From Streptomyces malaysiensis subsp. samsunensis (lineage in GTDB: Bacteria; Actinomycetota; Actinomycetes; Streptomycetales; Streptomycetaceae), in assembly GCF_024519315.1 (NCBI RefSeq), contig NZ_JANIIC010000011.1, positions 1 through 64,000 on the forward strand: a stretch of DNA of 64,000 nt, read 5' to 3'. The number at the start of each line of letters is the position of its first letter. Position 1 is the first letter of the stretch. The translations under genes were made by a program, and so were the position numbers. Below, in pieces: positions 17,164 through 26,548 of the stretch. A model generated the notes under the pieces. That model was given only the letters and a program-made list of their open reading frames with translations, searched no databases and had not been told where the DNA came from.

Positions 17164-17936
17164 AGATGGGCGGAGAGATCGGCGCGGTCGCCGCTCGCGG
17201 TCAGCCGCGCCGACTCCAGGGCCTCGGCCCAGACCAGACGGCCCGTGGCGAGGCGGATCCAGGTCAGCGGGTCGGTCTCGACCACATTCGGCGGGGTGCC
17301 GCGGGTGTGCCGGGGGCCCTCGACACACTGGACCACGGCGAACGGCGGGACGCGGACCTCGACCGAGCCGCCGGGCGCCTTGACCGCGAGGGCGTCGGCC
17401 AGCACCCGGGTCGCGGTGGCCAGCGCCTGGCGGTCGTGCCGGACGGGGACACCGGTGGCGGCCGTCAGATCGTCGGCGTGCACCACGAGCTCCACACAGC
17501 GGGTGACGAGGTAGTCGTCGAGCCGCATCGCCCCGACGCGGGTGGCCAGCAGCCGGTCGGCGGGCGCCGCGGAGGCCGTCTCCGCGAACCGGGCCTCGGC
17601 GCGCTCCAGCAGTTCAGCCGGGTCCGCGCCCGCCGCGAGGGCGCGGGTATCCCCCTCGATCGCCCCGGAGTGCGCGGCCACCGCGGTGACCCAGCCGGTG
17701 GTGGTGACCTCCCGCGCGGGCGGCGCCGGCCGCTCCAGCAGGCGGACCACGGACGTCACGGCCATCGCCAGATGCGCGATCAGCTCCCGGACCGTCCACT
17801 CGCCGAGCCGGCTGGGGGCGTCCAGGGCGGTCTCGTCCAGCCCCTCGGCCGCCTTCCGCACCTGCCTCAGCTGCGCGATCACGGCGGTCCTGGTCTTGGC
17901 GGGGTCATAGCTGCGGGCACGGGCACGGGGCGGCAT
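17148..17936 (-). CDS. Maleylpyruvate isomerase / sterol-carrier family protein
   Basis: The 262-residue protein has an N-terminal DinB-like, mycothiol-dependent maleylpyruvate isomerase region (RLGEWTVRELIAHLAMAV near residue 43; VTRCVELVVHADDL near 150) and a C-terminal SCP2-like segment (DPLTWIRLATGRLVWAEAL). Related proteins are metal- and mycothiol-dependent transferases or isomerases; the exact substrate is not predictable. Mycothiol is the main thiol of actinobacteria, which fits the host. It follows purF upstream but is separated by 190 bp. Confidence 0.7.
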   Translation of the reverse strand: MPPRARARSYDPAKTRTAVIAQLRQVRKAAEGLDETALDAPSRLGEWTVRELIAHLAMAVTSVVRLLERPAPPAREVTTTGWVTAVAAHSGAIEGDTRALAAGADPAELLERAEARFAETASAAPADRLLATRVGAMRLDDYLVTRCVELVVHADDLTAATGVPVRHDRQALATATRVLADALAVKAPGGSVEVRVPPFAVVQCVEGPRHTRGTPPNVVETDPLTWIRLATGRLVWAEALESARLTASGDRADLSAHLPVLG

Positions 17937-17948
17937 GGCGGAGAGCTT

Positions 17949-18137
17949 AGACCGTCCGGCAGTAGGGCCCGCGGCGTCGCGTGCCGATGGCTCTCGCCTG
18001 GCCGCACCGCGCTCGTCGCACGCAGGGGGTACCGCCCAGCGGTAGCTGGGGAAGCCGCTGCGCTCTCCTCACGCGGCACACCCAGACTCGGCCCTCGACC
18101 CGCTCCTTCACCCGCGCTCCCTACTGCCGGACGGTCT
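17949..18137. repeat. 189-bp segment bounded by perfect 19-bp inverted repeats
   Basis: AGACCGTCCGGCAGTAGGG at 17949-17967 recurs exactly as its reverse complement at 18119-18137. The 151 bp between contain no gene but include a smaller GC-rich palindromic patch (around 18030-18060). It resembles a miniature inverted-repeat element, or two halves of a large stem-loop between the divergent genes. Confidence 0.7.
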
Positions 18138-18210
18138 TAGAGGAGGCCGAGGACAGGGGCAGGATGGAAGGAGGAAGGGTTTTCCATCGGCACGGAAGGT
18201 GTGAAATGCC

Positions 18211-18609
18211 ATGGGCGAGCACTCCGACAGCGCCCTGGTGCGCCGCGGCTGCACGGCCTTCTCACAGGGCGATCTCGAGACGGTGTCGACGATGATGACG
18301 GCGGACGCCGTCCACCATGTGCCGGGTGACAACGCGATGTCCGGCCACCACAAGGGCCGGGACGCCTGCCTGGACCTGTACCGCACGATGTTCGAGGAGA
18401 CGGCCGGCACGATGCGGGTCGACCTGGAGACGGTGATGTGCGACGGGCGCGGGCATGCGATGACCGTCCACCGGCTGCGCGCGGAGCGCGGCAACCGCGG
18501 CATCGACATGAAGACCGGGAATTTCTTCACCATCGTCGGCGGAAAGATCACCGACATCGACGAATGTGTCGAGGACATCGATGCTTTCGACGCCTTCTGG
18601 GGCACCTGA
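18211..18609 (+). CDS. SnoaL/NTF2-like protein
   Basis: The 132-residue protein has the NTF2-like cone pattern: a start helix (DSALVRRGCTAFSQGDLETV), AVHHVPG, KGRDACLDLYRTMFEET, and a C-terminal strand pair FFTIVGGKITDIDECVED. Such proteins are small ligand-binding pockets, isomerases or cyclases. No catalytic role can be assigned. It converges on purL across a strong bidirectional terminator. Confidence 0.75.
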   Translation: MGEHSDSALVRRGCTAFSQGDLETVSTMMTADAVHHVPGDNAMSGHHKGRDACLDLYRTMFEETAGTMRVDLETVMCDGRGHAMTVHRLRAERGNRGIDMKTGNFFTIVGGKITDIDECVEDIDAFDAFWGT

Positions 18610-18636
18610 GCCCCGCGTACCAGGCCCGAACGGACC

Positions 18637-18674
18637 GTACGGCCCGCTCCCTGCCGTCAGGGAGCGGGCCGTAC
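18637..18674. terminator. Bidirectional terminator between NTF2-like gene and purL
   Basis: A 16-bp perfect stem (GTACGGCCCGCTCCCT and complement) with a 6-nt loop lies between two convergent stops. Confidence 0.85.
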
Positions 18675-18688
18675 GTCATGGAGAAGCC

Positions 18689-20938
18689 TCAGGCCAGCAG
18701 GCCCGGGATCGTCGCCTCGTACGACTTCCTCAGCTCGGCCAGCGGGATGGAGAACTGCCCCTGGACCTCGATCGCGTCACCGTCGACCACGCCGATCCGG
18801 GCCGCCGGAAGCCCACGCGCCCCGCACATGTCGTTGAAGCGGACCTCCTCGCTGCGCGGTACGGCGACGACCGCCCGGCCCGCGGACTCGGAGAACAGCA
18901 GGACGAACGGGTCCAGACCGTCGGGGACGACGATCCGGGCGCCCTTGCCACCGCGCAGACACGACTCGGCGAGCGCCTGGATCAGACCGCCGTCGGACAG
19001 GTCGTGGGCCGCGTCCACCATGCCGTCGCGCGAGGCCGAGATCAGGATCTCGGCGAGCAGCCGCTCCCGCTCCAGGTCCACCTTCGGCGGCAGTCCGCCC
19101 AGGTGGCCGTGGATCACCTGGGACCAGGCCGAGCCTCCCAGCTCCGCCGCGGTGTCGCCCAGCAGATAGAGCAGCTGGCCCTCCTCCGCGAAGGCGATCG
19201 GGGTGCGGCGGGCCACATCGTCGATCACACCGAGGACGGCCACGACCGGCGTCGGGTGGATGGCCACCTCGCCGGTCTGGTTGTACAGCGACACATTGCC
19301 GCCGGTGACCGGGGTGCCCAGGGTCAGACAGCCGTCCGCGAGCCCGCGGGTGGCCTCCGCGAACTGCCACATGACCGCGGGGTCCTCCGGCGAGCCGAAG
19401 TTGAGGCAGTTGGAGATGGCCAGCGGCTTGGCGCCGGACGCGGCCACATTGCGGTACGACTCGGCGAGCGCGAGCTGCGCCCCCGCGTACGGGTCCAGCT
19501 TGGCGTAGCGGCCGTTGCCATCCGTGGCGACGGCCACGCCCAGGCCGGTCTCCTCGTCCACGCGGACCATGCCGGAGTCCTCGGGCTGGGCGAGGACCGT
19601 ATTGCCCTGGACGAAGCGGTCGTACTGGTCGGTGATCCAGGACTTGGACGCCTGGTTCGGGGAGGCGATCACCTTCAGGATCTGCTCGCGCAGCTCCTCG
19701 GCCGTGGCCGGGCGCGGCAGCTTGCCCGCGTCGTCGGCCTGGAGCGTGTCCTGCCACTCGGGGCGGGCGTAGGGGCGCTCGTAGACCGGGCCCTCGTGGG
19801 CGACGGTGCGCGGCGGGACGTCCACGATCTGCTCGCCGTGCCAGTAGATCTCCAGCCGCTCGCCGTCGGTGACCTCACCGATGACGGTGGCGATGACGTC
19901 CCACTTCTCGCAGATCTCCAGGAAGCGGTCGACCTTCTCGGGCTTCACGATCGCGCACATGCGCTCCTGCGACTCGCTCATCAGGATCTCCTCGGGGGAG
20001 AGCGAGGAGTCGCGCAGCGGCACGGTGTCGAGCTCGACCCGCATACCGCCGGAGCCGGCGCTGGCGAGCTCGCTGGTGGCGCAGGACAGGCCCGCGCCGC
20101 CGAGGTCCTGAATGCCCTCGACCAGGTCCTCCTTGAAGACCTCCAGGGTGCACTCGATGAGCAGCTTCTCCTGGAAGGGGTCGCCGACCTGGACGGCGGG
20201 GCGCTTGGTGGGCTTCGAATCGTCGAAGGTCTCCGAGGCCAGCACGGAGACGCCGCCGATGCCGTCGCCACCGGTGCGGGCGCCGTAGAGGATCACCTTG
20301 TTGCCGGCGCCCGACGCCTTGGCGAGGTGGATGTCCTCATGCTTCATCACACCCACGCACAAGGCGTTGACCAGCGGGTTTCCCTGGTAGCAGGGGTCGA
20401 AGACGACCTCGCCGCCGATGTTGGGCAGGCCCAGGCAGTTGCCGTAGCCGCCGATGCCCGCGACCACACCGGGCAGCACCCGCTTGGTGTCGGGGTGGTC
20501 GGCGGCGCCGAAGCGCAGCGGGTCCATCACGGCCACCGGGCGGGCGCCCATGGCGAGGATGTCGCGGACGATGCCGCCGACGCCGGTGGCCGCGCCCTGA
20601 TAGGGCTCGACGTACGAGGGGTGGTTGTGCGACTCGACCTTGAAGGTGACCGCGTAGCCCTGGCCGACGTCGACCACACCCGCGTTCTCGCCGATGCCGA
20701 CGAGCAGGGCGTCGTTCTCGGGGGCCTTCTCGCCGAACTGCCGCAGATGGACCTTGCTCGACTTGTACGAGCAGTGCTCGGACCACATGACGGAGTACAT
20801 CGCGAGCTCGGCACCGGTGGGGCGGCGGCCCAGGATGGCGCGGACGCGCTCGTACTCGTCCTGCTTGAGACCGAGCTCGGCCCAGGGCTGCTCGGTGTCC
20901 GGGGTCTGCGCCGCGTGCTTCGTGGTGTCCAGGGTCAT
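18689..20938 (-). CDS. purL: FGAM synthase subunit PurL (small type)
   Basis: PurL is the ATP-dependent synthetase subunit of phosphoribosylformylglycinamidine synthase. At 749 residues it is the small form, which needs separate PurQ and PurS. Family blocks are visible: [10 protein letters not shown] near residue 52, [20 protein letters not shown] near 104, and [12 protein letters not shown]. Its ATG overlaps the purQ stop by four bases, so translation is coupled in a purS-purQ-purL operon. Confidence 0.96.
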   Translation of the reverse strand: MTLDTTKHAAQTPDTEQPWAELGLKQDEYERVRAILGRRPTGAELAMYSVMWSEHCSYKSSKVHLRQFGEKAPENDALLVGIGENAGVVDVGQGYAVTFKVESHNHPSYVEPYQGAATGVGGIVRDILAMGARPVAVMDPLRFGAADHPDTKRVLPGVVAGIGGYGNCLGLPNIGGEVVFDPCYQGNPLVNALCVGVMKHEDIHLAKASGAGNKVILYGARTGGDGIGGVSVLASETFDDSKPTKRPAVQVGDPFQEKLLIECTLEVFKEDLVEGIQDLGGAGLSCATSELASAGSGGMRVELDTVPLRDSSLSPEEILMSESQERMCAIVKPEKVDRFLEICEKWDVIATVIGEVTDGERLEIYWHGEQIVDVPPRTVAHEGPVYERPYARPEWQDTLQADDAGKLPRPATAEELREQILKVIASPNQASKSWITDQYDRFVQGNTVLAQPEDSGMVRVDEETGLGVAVATDGNGRYAKLDPYAGAQLALAESYRNVAASGAKPLAISNCLNFGSPEDPAVMWQFAEATRGLADGCLTLGTPVTGGNVSLYNQTGEVAIHPTPVVAVLGVIDDVARRTPIAFAEEGQLLYLLGDTAAELGGSAWSQVIHGHLGGLPPKVDLERERLLAEILISASRDGMVDAAHDLSDGGLIQALAESCLRGGKGARIVVPDGLDPFVLLFSESAGRAVVAVPRSEEVRFNDMCGARGLPAARIGVVDGDAIEVQGQFSIPLAELRKSYEATIPGLLA

Positions 20939-21615
20939 GCGCTGACCAGCCTCTTGAGGATCGAGGTGAAGAATCCGAGGCCGTCGGTGCGACCGGTGCC
21001 GATCAGCGGTTCGACGGCGTGCTCGGGGTGGGGCATGAGGCCGACGACATTGCCTTCCGCATTGCGGATACCGGCGATGTCGCGGAGCGAGCCGTTGGGG
21101 TTGAGCTCCCGATAGCGGAAGACGACGCGGCCCTCGGCTTCGAGTTCATCCAGGACGCGCTCGTCGGCGACATAGCGGCCGTCGATGTTCTTCAACGGGA
21201 TGTTGATCTCCTGGCCCTGCTCGTATGAGCGGGTCCAGGCGGTCTCCACGTTTTCCACTCGCAACTTCTGATCGCGGCAGATGAAGTGCAGGTGGTTGTT
21301 GCGCAGCATCGCACCGGGGAGGAGATGGGTCTCGGTGAGCACCTGGAAGCCATTGCAGATGCCAAGCACCGGCATACCGGCCTTCGCCTGGTCGATCACC
21401 GACTCCATTACCGGGGAGAACCGGGAGATCGCGCCGGCCCGCAGATAGTCGCCATAGGAGAAGCCGCCCGGCAGGATCACCGCGTCGACCTGCTTGAGGT
21501 CCTTGTCGCGGTGCCACAGCGGTACGGCCTCCAGCCCCGCGGTGCGGACCGCGCGCTGGGTGTCGCGGTCGTCGAGCGTGCCGGGGAAGGTGATGACTCC
21601 GATGCGTGCGGTCAC
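20935..21615 (-). CDS. purQ: FGAM synthase glutaminase subunit PurQ
   Basis: PurQ is a class I glutamine amidotransferase delivering ammonia to PurL. The nucleophile is the cysteine of GICNGFQVL (about residue 87) and the His-x-Glu pair is PHPEHAVE near residue 205. The 226-residue length is normal. The start overlaps purS and the stop overlaps purL, so all three are translated as one unit. Confidence 0.96.
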   Translation of the reverse strand: MTARIGVITFPGTLDDRDTQRAVRTAGLEAVPLWHRDKDLKQVDAVILPGGFSYGDYLRAGAISRFSPVMESVIDQAKAGMPVLGICNGFQVLTETHLLPGAMLRNNHLHFICRDQKLRVENVETAWTRSYEQGQEINIPLKNIDGRYVADERVLDELEAEGRVVFRYRELNPNGSLRDIAGIRNAEGNVVGLMPHPEHAVEPLIGTGRTDGLGFFTSILKRLVSA

Positions 21616-21896
21616 GACTCCGCCTTCACGGCGGTGGCGCCGGCACCCTCGCCGGCCTCGACCTTCACGGAGAAGTCCTCGATCACGGTGTTCGCCAGAA
21701 AGGTCTCGGCGATCTGATGGATACGGGCGAGGGCGGCGTCGTCGACCGGGCCCTCCACCTCGAGTTCAAAGCGCTTGCCCTGACGGACGTCGGTGATGCC
21801 CTCGAAACCGAGGCGCGGCAGTGCTCGCTGCACCGCCTGGCCCTGGGGGTCGAGGATCTCCGGCTTGAGCATGACGTCGACTACGACGCGTGCCAC
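21612..21896 (-). CDS. purS: FGAM synthase subunit PurS
   Basis: PurS is the small bridging subunit that holds PurL and PurQ together. The sequence [22 protein letters not shown] is the typical start. The GTG at 21896 is chosen because GGGAG sits about six bases upstream and the family begins here; the frame stays open to 21992 but that adds 32 unrelated residues. The resulting length is 94 residues, slightly longer than the usual 80 or so because of the Ala-rich tail. It is first in the operon. Confidence 0.92.
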   Translation of the reverse strand: MARVVVDVMLKPEILDPQGQAVQRALPRLGFEGITDVRQGKRFELEVEGPVDDAALARIHQIAETFLANTVIEDFSVKVEAGEGAGATAVKAES

Positions 21897-22197
21897 TGGC
21901 ACTCCCGGTGGTGTGGTGCTGGTGCGTAAGGCGGTGCCCAAGCCTACCCCGGCCCAAAATCTACGCGAGTAGATATGCAAGGGTTCGGTCACGTTTAAGC
22001 ATCGTCGGCGGCAACCGACGGGGAATGGTCATGGAAAAACGCATGGTCCCGATCACGGCGTGACACGCGGATGGAATTACTGGGGTTCACAATGCAATGC
22101 CAGTCGCTGTACAAATGAAAAAGCATTGTTCGCACAACTGGACAGCTGACATCTTTGCACGTCAACGCAACGATGCAGCCCGAAAGGACCGATATCC

Positions 22198-22515
22198 GTG
22201 GCGCAGCGCGTAGTAGTCACGATCTCCGACGACCTCGAGGGAGGCGAAGCGGAAGAGACGGTCACGTTCGGACTCGACGGCAAGTTGTACGAGATCGACC
22301 TCAACTCTGCCAATGCGTCGAAACTGCGCGACGCTCTCGCACCGTACGTGGACGCCGGCCGCAAGCGGGCCCGCTCGGGCAAGACGTACCGCCACACCGC
22401 CGTCGCCCCGGACCCGGCCGCGGTGCGCGCCTGGGCCCGGTCGCACGGCATGGAGGTGCCTCCGCGCGGCCGGATCCCCAAGAAGGTCTACGAAGCCTTC
22501 AACGAGTCGGCCTGA
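22198..22515 (+). CDS. lsrL: Lsr2-family nucleoid protein
   Basis: This 105-residue protein is an Lsr2 homologue. The N-terminal dimerisation domain (MAQRVVVTISDDLEGGEA, with VTFGLDGKLYEIDL) is followed by a linker with basic residues and a C-terminal DNA-binding helix pair (AVRAWARSHGMEVPPRGRIPKKVYEAF) whose RGR inserts into AT-rich minor grooves. Lsr2 proteins silence foreign, AT-rich DNA and compact the nucleoid. Streptomyces has two; the position beside purS is, from memory, that of the second copy, LsrL. The GTG start has GAAAGGA upstream. The 200-bp upstream region is comparatively AT-rich. Confidence 0.9.
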   Translation: MAQRVVVTISDDLEGGEAEETVTFGLDGKLYEIDLNSANASKLRDALAPYVDAGRKRARSGKTYRHTAVAPDPAAVRAWARSHGMEVPPRGRIPKKVYEAFNESA

Positions 22516-22619
22516 GTGACCTGTTCAGCCGAGTTGCACACCACCCCGGGTGTTCCGCTAAAGTCTGGGTCACGCCGACGGGCGAGGCCGAAAGGCCGAA
22601 ACCCCGAGGAAGACACCAT

Positions 22620-22691
22620 GCGGGTGTAGCTCAGTAGTAGAGCGCCCCCTTTCCAAGGGGGAGGCGCAGTGTGCGATCCCTGTCACCCGCT
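22620..22691 (+). tRNA. Aberrant tRNA-Gly (TCC), possibly non-proteogenic
   Basis: The acceptor GCGGGTG/CACCCGC with discriminator T and the anticodon loop TTTCCAA (anticodon TCC at 22652-22654) on a 5-bp C/G stem identify tRNA-Gly. Two parts are abnormal. The D loop is AGTAGTA, so the universal G18-G19 is missing. The T arm reads GCAG-T-GTGCGATC-CCTGT, with GTGC where GTTC is normal and one extra T that must bulge from the stem. These are features described for staphylococcal glycine tRNAs reserved for peptidoglycan bridges. Streptomyces walls carry a glycine bridge added by a Fem-type transferase, so the same use is plausible but not shown. The two neighbouring tRNA-Gly (GCC) genes are normal. 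Confidence 0.85.
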
Positions 22692-22772
22692 CTCATCGCC
22701 TATCGGGATCCTCTCGAAGAGGATCAGGTAGAGTGATGCACGCGCCGATCGGTGAAAGCCGGTCGGAGGCAT

Positions 22773-22845
22773 GCGGACGTGGCTCAGTTGGTAGAGCATC
22801 ACCTTGCCAAGGTGAGGGTCGCGAGTTCGAATCTCGTCGTCCGCT
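22773..22845 (+). tRNA. tRNA-Gly (GCC)
   Basis: A normal 73-nt cloverleaf: acceptor GCGGACG/CGTCCGC with T73, D loop AGTTGGTA with GG, anticodon loop TTGCCAA and T loop TTCGAAT. It follows tRNA-Gly (TCC) by about 80 bp with its own TAGAGT-like -10 at 22731-22736. Confidence 0.95.
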
Positions 22846-22852
22846 CCAGTTC

Positions 22853-22883
22853 TGAGGCGCCGGTCGAATCGACCGGCGCCTCA
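22853..22883 (+). terminator. Terminator of tRNA-Gly (GCC)
   Basis: A 13-bp perfect stem (TGAGGCGCCGGTC and complement) with a 5-nt loop is followed by GGCGTTTTC. Confidence 0.85.
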
Positions 22884-23077
22884 GGCGTTTTCGGCTCCGG
22901 AATCCCCGGCCCGGCCGTGGGCAGGGGCGAACCGCACTGCCGTCGAGGGAAAGTGACGGCGCGCCGGATTCCGTGGTCCCGGGGAAAGTGGTCCGCTGGG
23001 CCCTCGCCGGGAGGGGCCTGCTGGAAGGGCCTTCGCCCGGAGGGGCGCGCCGGGAGAGGTCCCGCTGGGAGGGGCGT

Positions 23078-23698
23078 GTGAACGACACCGCGGTGATCCG
23101 GGTGCTGCTGGCCGACGACGAGCATCTGATCCGCGGCGCCGTGGCCGCCCTGCTGGCGCTCGAGGACGATCTGCTGGTGGTCGCGGAGGCGGCGTCCGGA
23201 CCCGAGGCGCTGGCGATGGCGCGGGCGCACCGGCCCGATGTGGCGGTGCTGGACCTCCAGATGCCGGAGGCGGACGGGGTGTCGGTGGCCGCCGCGCTCC
23301 GGTCGGAGCTGCCCGGCTGCCGGTCGATGATCGTGACCAGCCACGGCCGGCCGGGGCACCTCAAGCGGGCCCTGGAGGCGGGGGTGCGCGGCTTTGTGCC
23401 GAAGACCACATCGGCGCGGCGGCTGGCGGAGATCATCCGTACCGTGCACGGCGGGTCCCGCTATGTCGACCCCGGTCTGGCCGCCGACGCGATCAGCGCC
23501 GGGGAGTCCCCGCTGACCGCGCGGGAGGCGGAGCTGCTGGAGCTGGCGGCCGACGGCGCCTCCATCGCGGAGATCGCCCGGCGCGCCCGGCTCTCCCAGG
23601 GGACGGTCCGGAACTATCTGTCGGCCGCGGCGGCGAAGCTGGGGGCGGAGAACCGGCACGCGGCGGCGCGGATCGCCCGGGAGCACGGCTGGTTCTGA
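23078..23698 (+). CDS. NarL/LuxR-family response regulator (DesR-like)
   Basis: The 206-residue protein has a receiver domain (LLADDEHLIRGAV; phospho-acceptor Asp in AVLDLQMPEADG, about residue 55; VPKTTSARRLAEII) and a C-terminal LuxR helix-turn-helix (LTAREAELLELAADGASIAEIARRARLSQGTVRNYLS in two parts). It would bind DNA when phosphorylated. The GTG at 23078 is chosen because GGGAGGGG lies just upstream; the longer frame adds a non-conserved Gly/Arg-rich stretch. No histidine kinase is adjacent on either side, whereas such regulators normally sit next to one. It lies between two tRNA-Gly genes. Confidence 0.88.
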   Translation: MNDTAVIRVLLADDEHLIRGAVAALLALEDDLLVVAEAASGPEALAMARAHRPDVAVLDLQMPEADGVSVAAALRSELPGCRSMIVTSHGRPGHLKRALEAGVRGFVPKTTSARRLAEIIRTVHGGSRYVDPGLAADAISAGESPLTAREAELLELAADGASIAEIARRARLSQGTVRNYLSAAAAKLGAENRHAAARIAREHGWF

Positions 23699-23764
23699 GC
23701 GGCTCCACCGCCGCCCTGAGCTGCCTCGACACCGGGGTGGTAGTTCGCCGGTCGAGGGTTTGGT

Positions 23765-23770
23765 TATAGT
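23765..23770 (+). promoter_or_regulatory. -10 element of second tRNA-Gly (GCC)
   Basis: TATAGT lies 34 bp before the tRNA and is identical to the hexamer before the tRNA-like RNA at 4297. Confidence 0.55.
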
Positions 23771-23803
23771 AGAGGCGCGTCGAACCGGAATAGTCCGGCG
23801 CAT

Positions 23804-23876
23804 GCGGACGTAGCTCAGTTGGTAGAGCGCAACCTTGCCAAGGTTGAGGTCGCGAGTTCGAGCCTCGTCGTCCGCT
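23804..23876 (+). tRNA. tRNA-Gly (GCC), second copy
   Basis: Acceptor, anticodon and T arms match the copy at 22773 except for a few paired changes (anticodon stem CAACC/GGTTG, T loop TTCGAGC). D loop contains GG and T73 is present. Confidence 0.95.
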
Positions 23877-23886
23877 CGGTGGACAC

Positions 23887-23916
23887 AAGGGCCCCGGCCA
23901 TTCGGCCGGGGCCCTT
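23887..23916. terminator. Bidirectional terminator, tRNA-Gly and purC
   Basis: A 13-bp perfect stem (AAGGGCCCCGGCC and complement) with a 4-nt loop serves the tRNA on one strand and purC (stop at 23933) on the other. Confidence 0.85.
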
Positions 23917-23932
23917 GGTCGTTCCCGGCCTG

Positions 23933-24853
<921 letters not shown>

Positions 24854-25062
24854 GCTTCCTCCTGGTGTTTTTGTCCATTTGTCCCAGCCCTCCTCGATTC
24901 TGCCGCACGAAGGGGCGCCGACCTGCGGCGGGGCGTGGGCCGCGGGGTTCGGCGCTCCGGGTTCCGCGGCCCGCGCGGTTCGAACACGTCGTACGAGGAA
25001 CTCGTGCGGCGGAGCACAACGCACCGGTAGGGTGCCGAGGTCCCGGAGGGGAGGTGTTCTGT

Positions 25063-26517
25063 ATGGCCGACGCGGCGATCGTGGGCAGCGGCCCCAACGG
25101 GCTCGCGGCCGCCGTCACCCTGGCCCGCGCCGGGCTGCGGGTGGAGGTGTACGAGGCCGCCGACGCGATCGGCGGTGGGCTGCGCACCCAGCCGCTCTTC
25201 GACGCGGACATCGCCCACGACATCTGCTCCGCGGTCCACCCCATGGCGCCCGTCTCCCGATTCTTCCGCGAGTTCGGCCTGGCCGCGCGCGGAGTGGAAC
25301 TGCTGACGCCCGAGGTCTCCTACGCCCATCCGCTGGACGGCGGCCGTGCCGCGCTCGCCCACCGCGATCTGGCGGCCACCTGCGCCCGGCTCGGCCCGGA
25401 CGGGGAGCGCTGGCGGCGGCTGATGGCGCCGCTGCTGCGGCACAGCGAGGGCGTGGTCGACTTCGTCCTCTCCGGGCAGCGTGCGCTCCCCCGCGATCCG
25501 GTGGCACCGCTGCTGCTGGCCACGCGGACGCTCGTCCACGGCACCCGGCTCGGCGCCGCCCGCTTCACCGGCGAGGCGGCGCCCGCCCTGCTCACCGGGG
25601 TCGCCGCGCATTCCGTGGGCGAACTGCCCAGCCTGTCGGGGGGTGCGGTGGCGGCACTCCTCGGCCACCTCGCGCACGGCCCCGGCTGGCCGCTGCCGCG
25701 CGGCGGAAGCGCCCGGATCGCCGAGGCCATGGCGGACGACATCACCGCGCACGGCGGCACCTTTCACACCGGGCGCCGGATCGACGACCTCGGCGAGCTG
25801 GCAGGCGGCGCCCGTGCGGTGCTGCTCGACACCGGTGTCCCGGGGCTGCTGAACATCGCCGGAAGCGCGCTGCCCGCCCGCTATGTGCGGGCGCTGCGGC
25901 GGTTCCGCTACGGCCCGGCCGCCGCCAAGGCCGACTTCCTGGTCAGCGAGCCGATCCCCTGGGCCGACCCCGCCGTGGGCCGCGCCGGAACCGTGCATCT
26001 GGGCGGCGGCCATGCCGAGCTGGCCCGGGAGGAGACCCTGACGGCGCGCGGGATCCGCAGCCGGGAGCCGTTCGTCCTGCTGGTCGACCCGGCCGTCACC
26101 GACCCCGGGCGGGCCCGGCCCGGCAGACGCCCGGTGTGGGCCTACGCCCATATGCCGAACGGCGACGACACCGACCCGGTGGAGCTGATCCGCTCCCGGA
26201 TCGAGACCTACGCCCCCGGCTTCCGCGACACGGTGCTCGCGGCGCGCGGCATGTCCGGGCCGGCCCTGGAGGCGTACGACCCCAACGATGTGGGCGGGGA
26301 CATCGGCTCGGGCGCGATGACGATCTGGCAGAGCCTGGCCCGGCCGGTGCCCCGGCTCGATCCGTACCGCACCCCGCTGCCCGGACTCTTCCTGTGCTCG
26401 TCGGCGACGCCGCCGGGACCGGGTGTGCACGGGATGTGCGGATATCTCGCGGCCCTGTCGGCGCTGCGGCATCGGTTCGGCATACGGAAGGCGCCGTCCC
26501 TGGCGCCGACGCCGTAG
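25063..26517 (+). CDS. FAD-dependent oxidoreductase (phytoene desaturase-like)
   Basis: The 484-residue protein begins with a dinucleotide-binding motif (AIVGSGPNGLAAAVTLARAG) followed by VEVYEAADAIGGGLRT, the signature of the amine oxidase/phytoene dehydrogenase superfamily. The C-terminal FAD block is LFLCSSATPPGPGVHGMCG. It is probably a cytoplasmic or membrane-associated flavoprotein acting on a hydrophobic substrate. No carotenoid genes are nearby, so a specific role is not inferred. The ATG at 25063 is preceded by GGAGGGGAGG. Confidence 0.85.
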   Translation: MADAAIVGSGPNGLAAAVTLARAGLRVEVYEAADAIGGGLRTQPLFDADIAHDICSAVHPMAPVSRFFREFGLAARGVELLTPEVSYAHPLDGGRAALAHRDLAATCARLGPDGERWRRLMAPLLRHSEGVVDFVLSGQRALPRDPVAPLLLATRTLVHGTRLGAARFTGEAAPALLTGVAAHSVGELPSLSGGAVAALLGHLAHGPGWPLPRGGSARIAEAMADDITAHGGTFHTGRRIDDLGELAGGARAVLLDTGVPGLLNIAGSALPARYVRALRRFRYGPAAAKADFLVSEPIPWADPAVGRAGTVHLGGGHAELAREETLTARGIRSREPFVLLVDPAVTDPGRARPGRRPVWAYAHMPNGDDTDPVELIRSRIETYAPGFRDTVLAARGMSGPALEAYDPNDVGGDIGSGAMTIWQSLARPVPRLDPYRTPLPGLFLCSSATPPGPGVHGMCGYLAALSALRHRFGIRKAPSLAPTP

Positions 26518-26548
26518 GGATCCGCTTACGGCTCCGCTCCGCCCGGCT

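Noticed and set aside
21897..22197. Riboswitch or purine-responsive leader upstream of purS
   Set aside because: I find no purine-riboswitch core or terminator/antiterminator pair in the interval.
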